The notes under the pieces: model-generated
Database searches by the model: none
The model's input: the letters and a program-made list of their open reading frames with translations, nothing else
What the model was told of the DNA's origin: nothing
Shown: positions 16,778-16,970 of the stretch, piece by piece
How the letters are laid out: each line of letters begins with the position of its first letter
How positions within the stretch are numbered: the stretch's first letter is position 1
Program-made: the position numbers and the translations under genes
Assembly: GCA_002500925.1 (NCBI GenBank)
Contig: DLTN01000051.1
Span: 1-16,970, forward strand
Length of the DNA stretch: 16,970 nucleotides
Source of the DNA: Gemmatimonadales bacterium UBA7835
GTDB lineage: Bacteria > Gemmatimonadota > Gemmatimonadetes > Longimicrobiales > Gaopeijiaceae
Direction: 5' to 3'

Positions 16778-16824
16778 ATGTGGATCCCACTAGCGAAAAG
16801 AGCTAGGGCGCCAATGTGGATCCC
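16778..16824. repeat. Short direct repeat upstream of the metallopeptidase gene
   Basis: The 11-base sequence ATGTGGATCCC occurs at 16778-16788 and again at 16814-16824, 36 bases apart start to start. Both lie in the upstream region of the metallopeptidase gene, and the first abuts the shared 13-bp motif. Paired sites at this spacing could bind a regulator, but no other evidence supports this. Confidence 0.25.
16788..16800. promoter_or_regulatory. Second copy of the shared 13-bp motif
   Basis: The plus strand reads CACTAGCGAAAAG, the reverse complement of 14275-14287. It is followed at once by AGCTAG, so CTAGC-GAAAAGA-GCTAG also makes a five-base inverted repeat at this copy only. It lies 35 bases upstream of the metallopeptidase ATG. 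Confidence 0.3.
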
Positions 16825-16885
16825 TGATCCATCAGAGGACAGGGGCCTCGCTGGGTAACGCTCAATCCGAACCGTAACAAATCCT

Positions 16886-16931
16886 GATCAGAAGCCTTCG
16901 GCCCCATGATAGGTGCCGAAGGCTTCTGATC
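16886..16931. terminator. Perfect 17-bp inverted repeat, probable terminator
   Basis: The arms GATCAGAAGCCTTCGGC (16886-16902) and GCCGAAGGCTTCTGATC (16915-16931) are perfectly complementary with a 12-base loop. Such a stem would be very stable. On the minus strand it is followed by AGGATTTGTTACGG, a poor T-run; on the plus strand by CTCTCCGGGTCTTTGCC. Because all genes run leftward, it most likely ends a gene off the right edge; a minus-strand stop (TAG at 16950-16948, after codons reading TVPEGH) would fit such a gene but is too short to claim. The rest of 16754-16970 has no gene that I can support. Confidence 0.6.
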
Positions 16932-16970
16932 CTCTCCGGGTCTTTGCCTAGTGGCCCTCTGGCACAGTCA

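Noticed and set aside
1..16970. CRISPR array, insertion sequence or phage remnant
   Set aside because: No regularly spaced repeats, transposase, integrase or phage structural motif was seen; the genes form a continuous, same-strand series with uniform composition.

Overview
The window reads as a bacterial chromosomal segment of roughly mid-50s percent GC (judged by eye). Every gene I can support lies on the minus strand, so transcription runs right to left. The families are envelope-centred: Tat, Sec and lipoprotein signals, multi-domain haem-motif proteins of the DUF1592/DUF1587/DUF1585 group, HXXSHH (DUF1552), DUF5916 with an outer-membrane barrel end, and a DUF5117/DUF4953 metallopeptidase. 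This mix recurs in free-living Gram-negative heterotrophs such as Gemmatimonadota, Acidobacteriota, Planctomycetota and some marine Gammaproteobacteria. I lean towards a marine-type gemmatimonadote, but this is inference from gene content only. I see no tRNA, rRNA, CRISPR array, transposase or phage gene.

Layout, in transcription order from the right edge. A perfect 17-bp inverted repeat (16886-16931) probably marks the end of a gene lying off the window. Next comes a secreted zinc metallopeptidase (14381-16753), then a sugar-binding-fold/outer-membrane-barrel protein of the DUF5916 family (11982-14252). A three-gene module follows: a large exported protein with two CxxCH haem motifs (9341-11878), a Tat-exported HXXSHH/DUF1552 protein (7910-9310) and an exported ankyrin-repeat protein (5925-7913). 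The last two overlap by 4 nt (GTGA). A short-chain fatty acid transporter of the AtoE family follows (4410-5837). Then come a lipid-anchored M24 peptidase-fold protein (2904-4253), a secreted metallo-beta-lactamase-fold hydrolase (1886-2872), a small lipoprotein (1267-1695), a cupin coupled to it by an ATGA overlap (905-1270), and a second lipoprotein cut by the left edge (1-845).

The most interesting part is the haem protein/HXXSHH/ankyrin module. All three proteins carry export signals, the genes are packed tightly, and none has a well-established biochemical role. I read it as a periplasmic redox system of unknown substrate with its own ankyrin scaffold or chaperone. The neighbouring metallopeptidase, barrel protein, M24 protein and fatty acid transporter suggest a wider region devoted to taking apart and importing organic matter, but the sequence does not prove that they work together.
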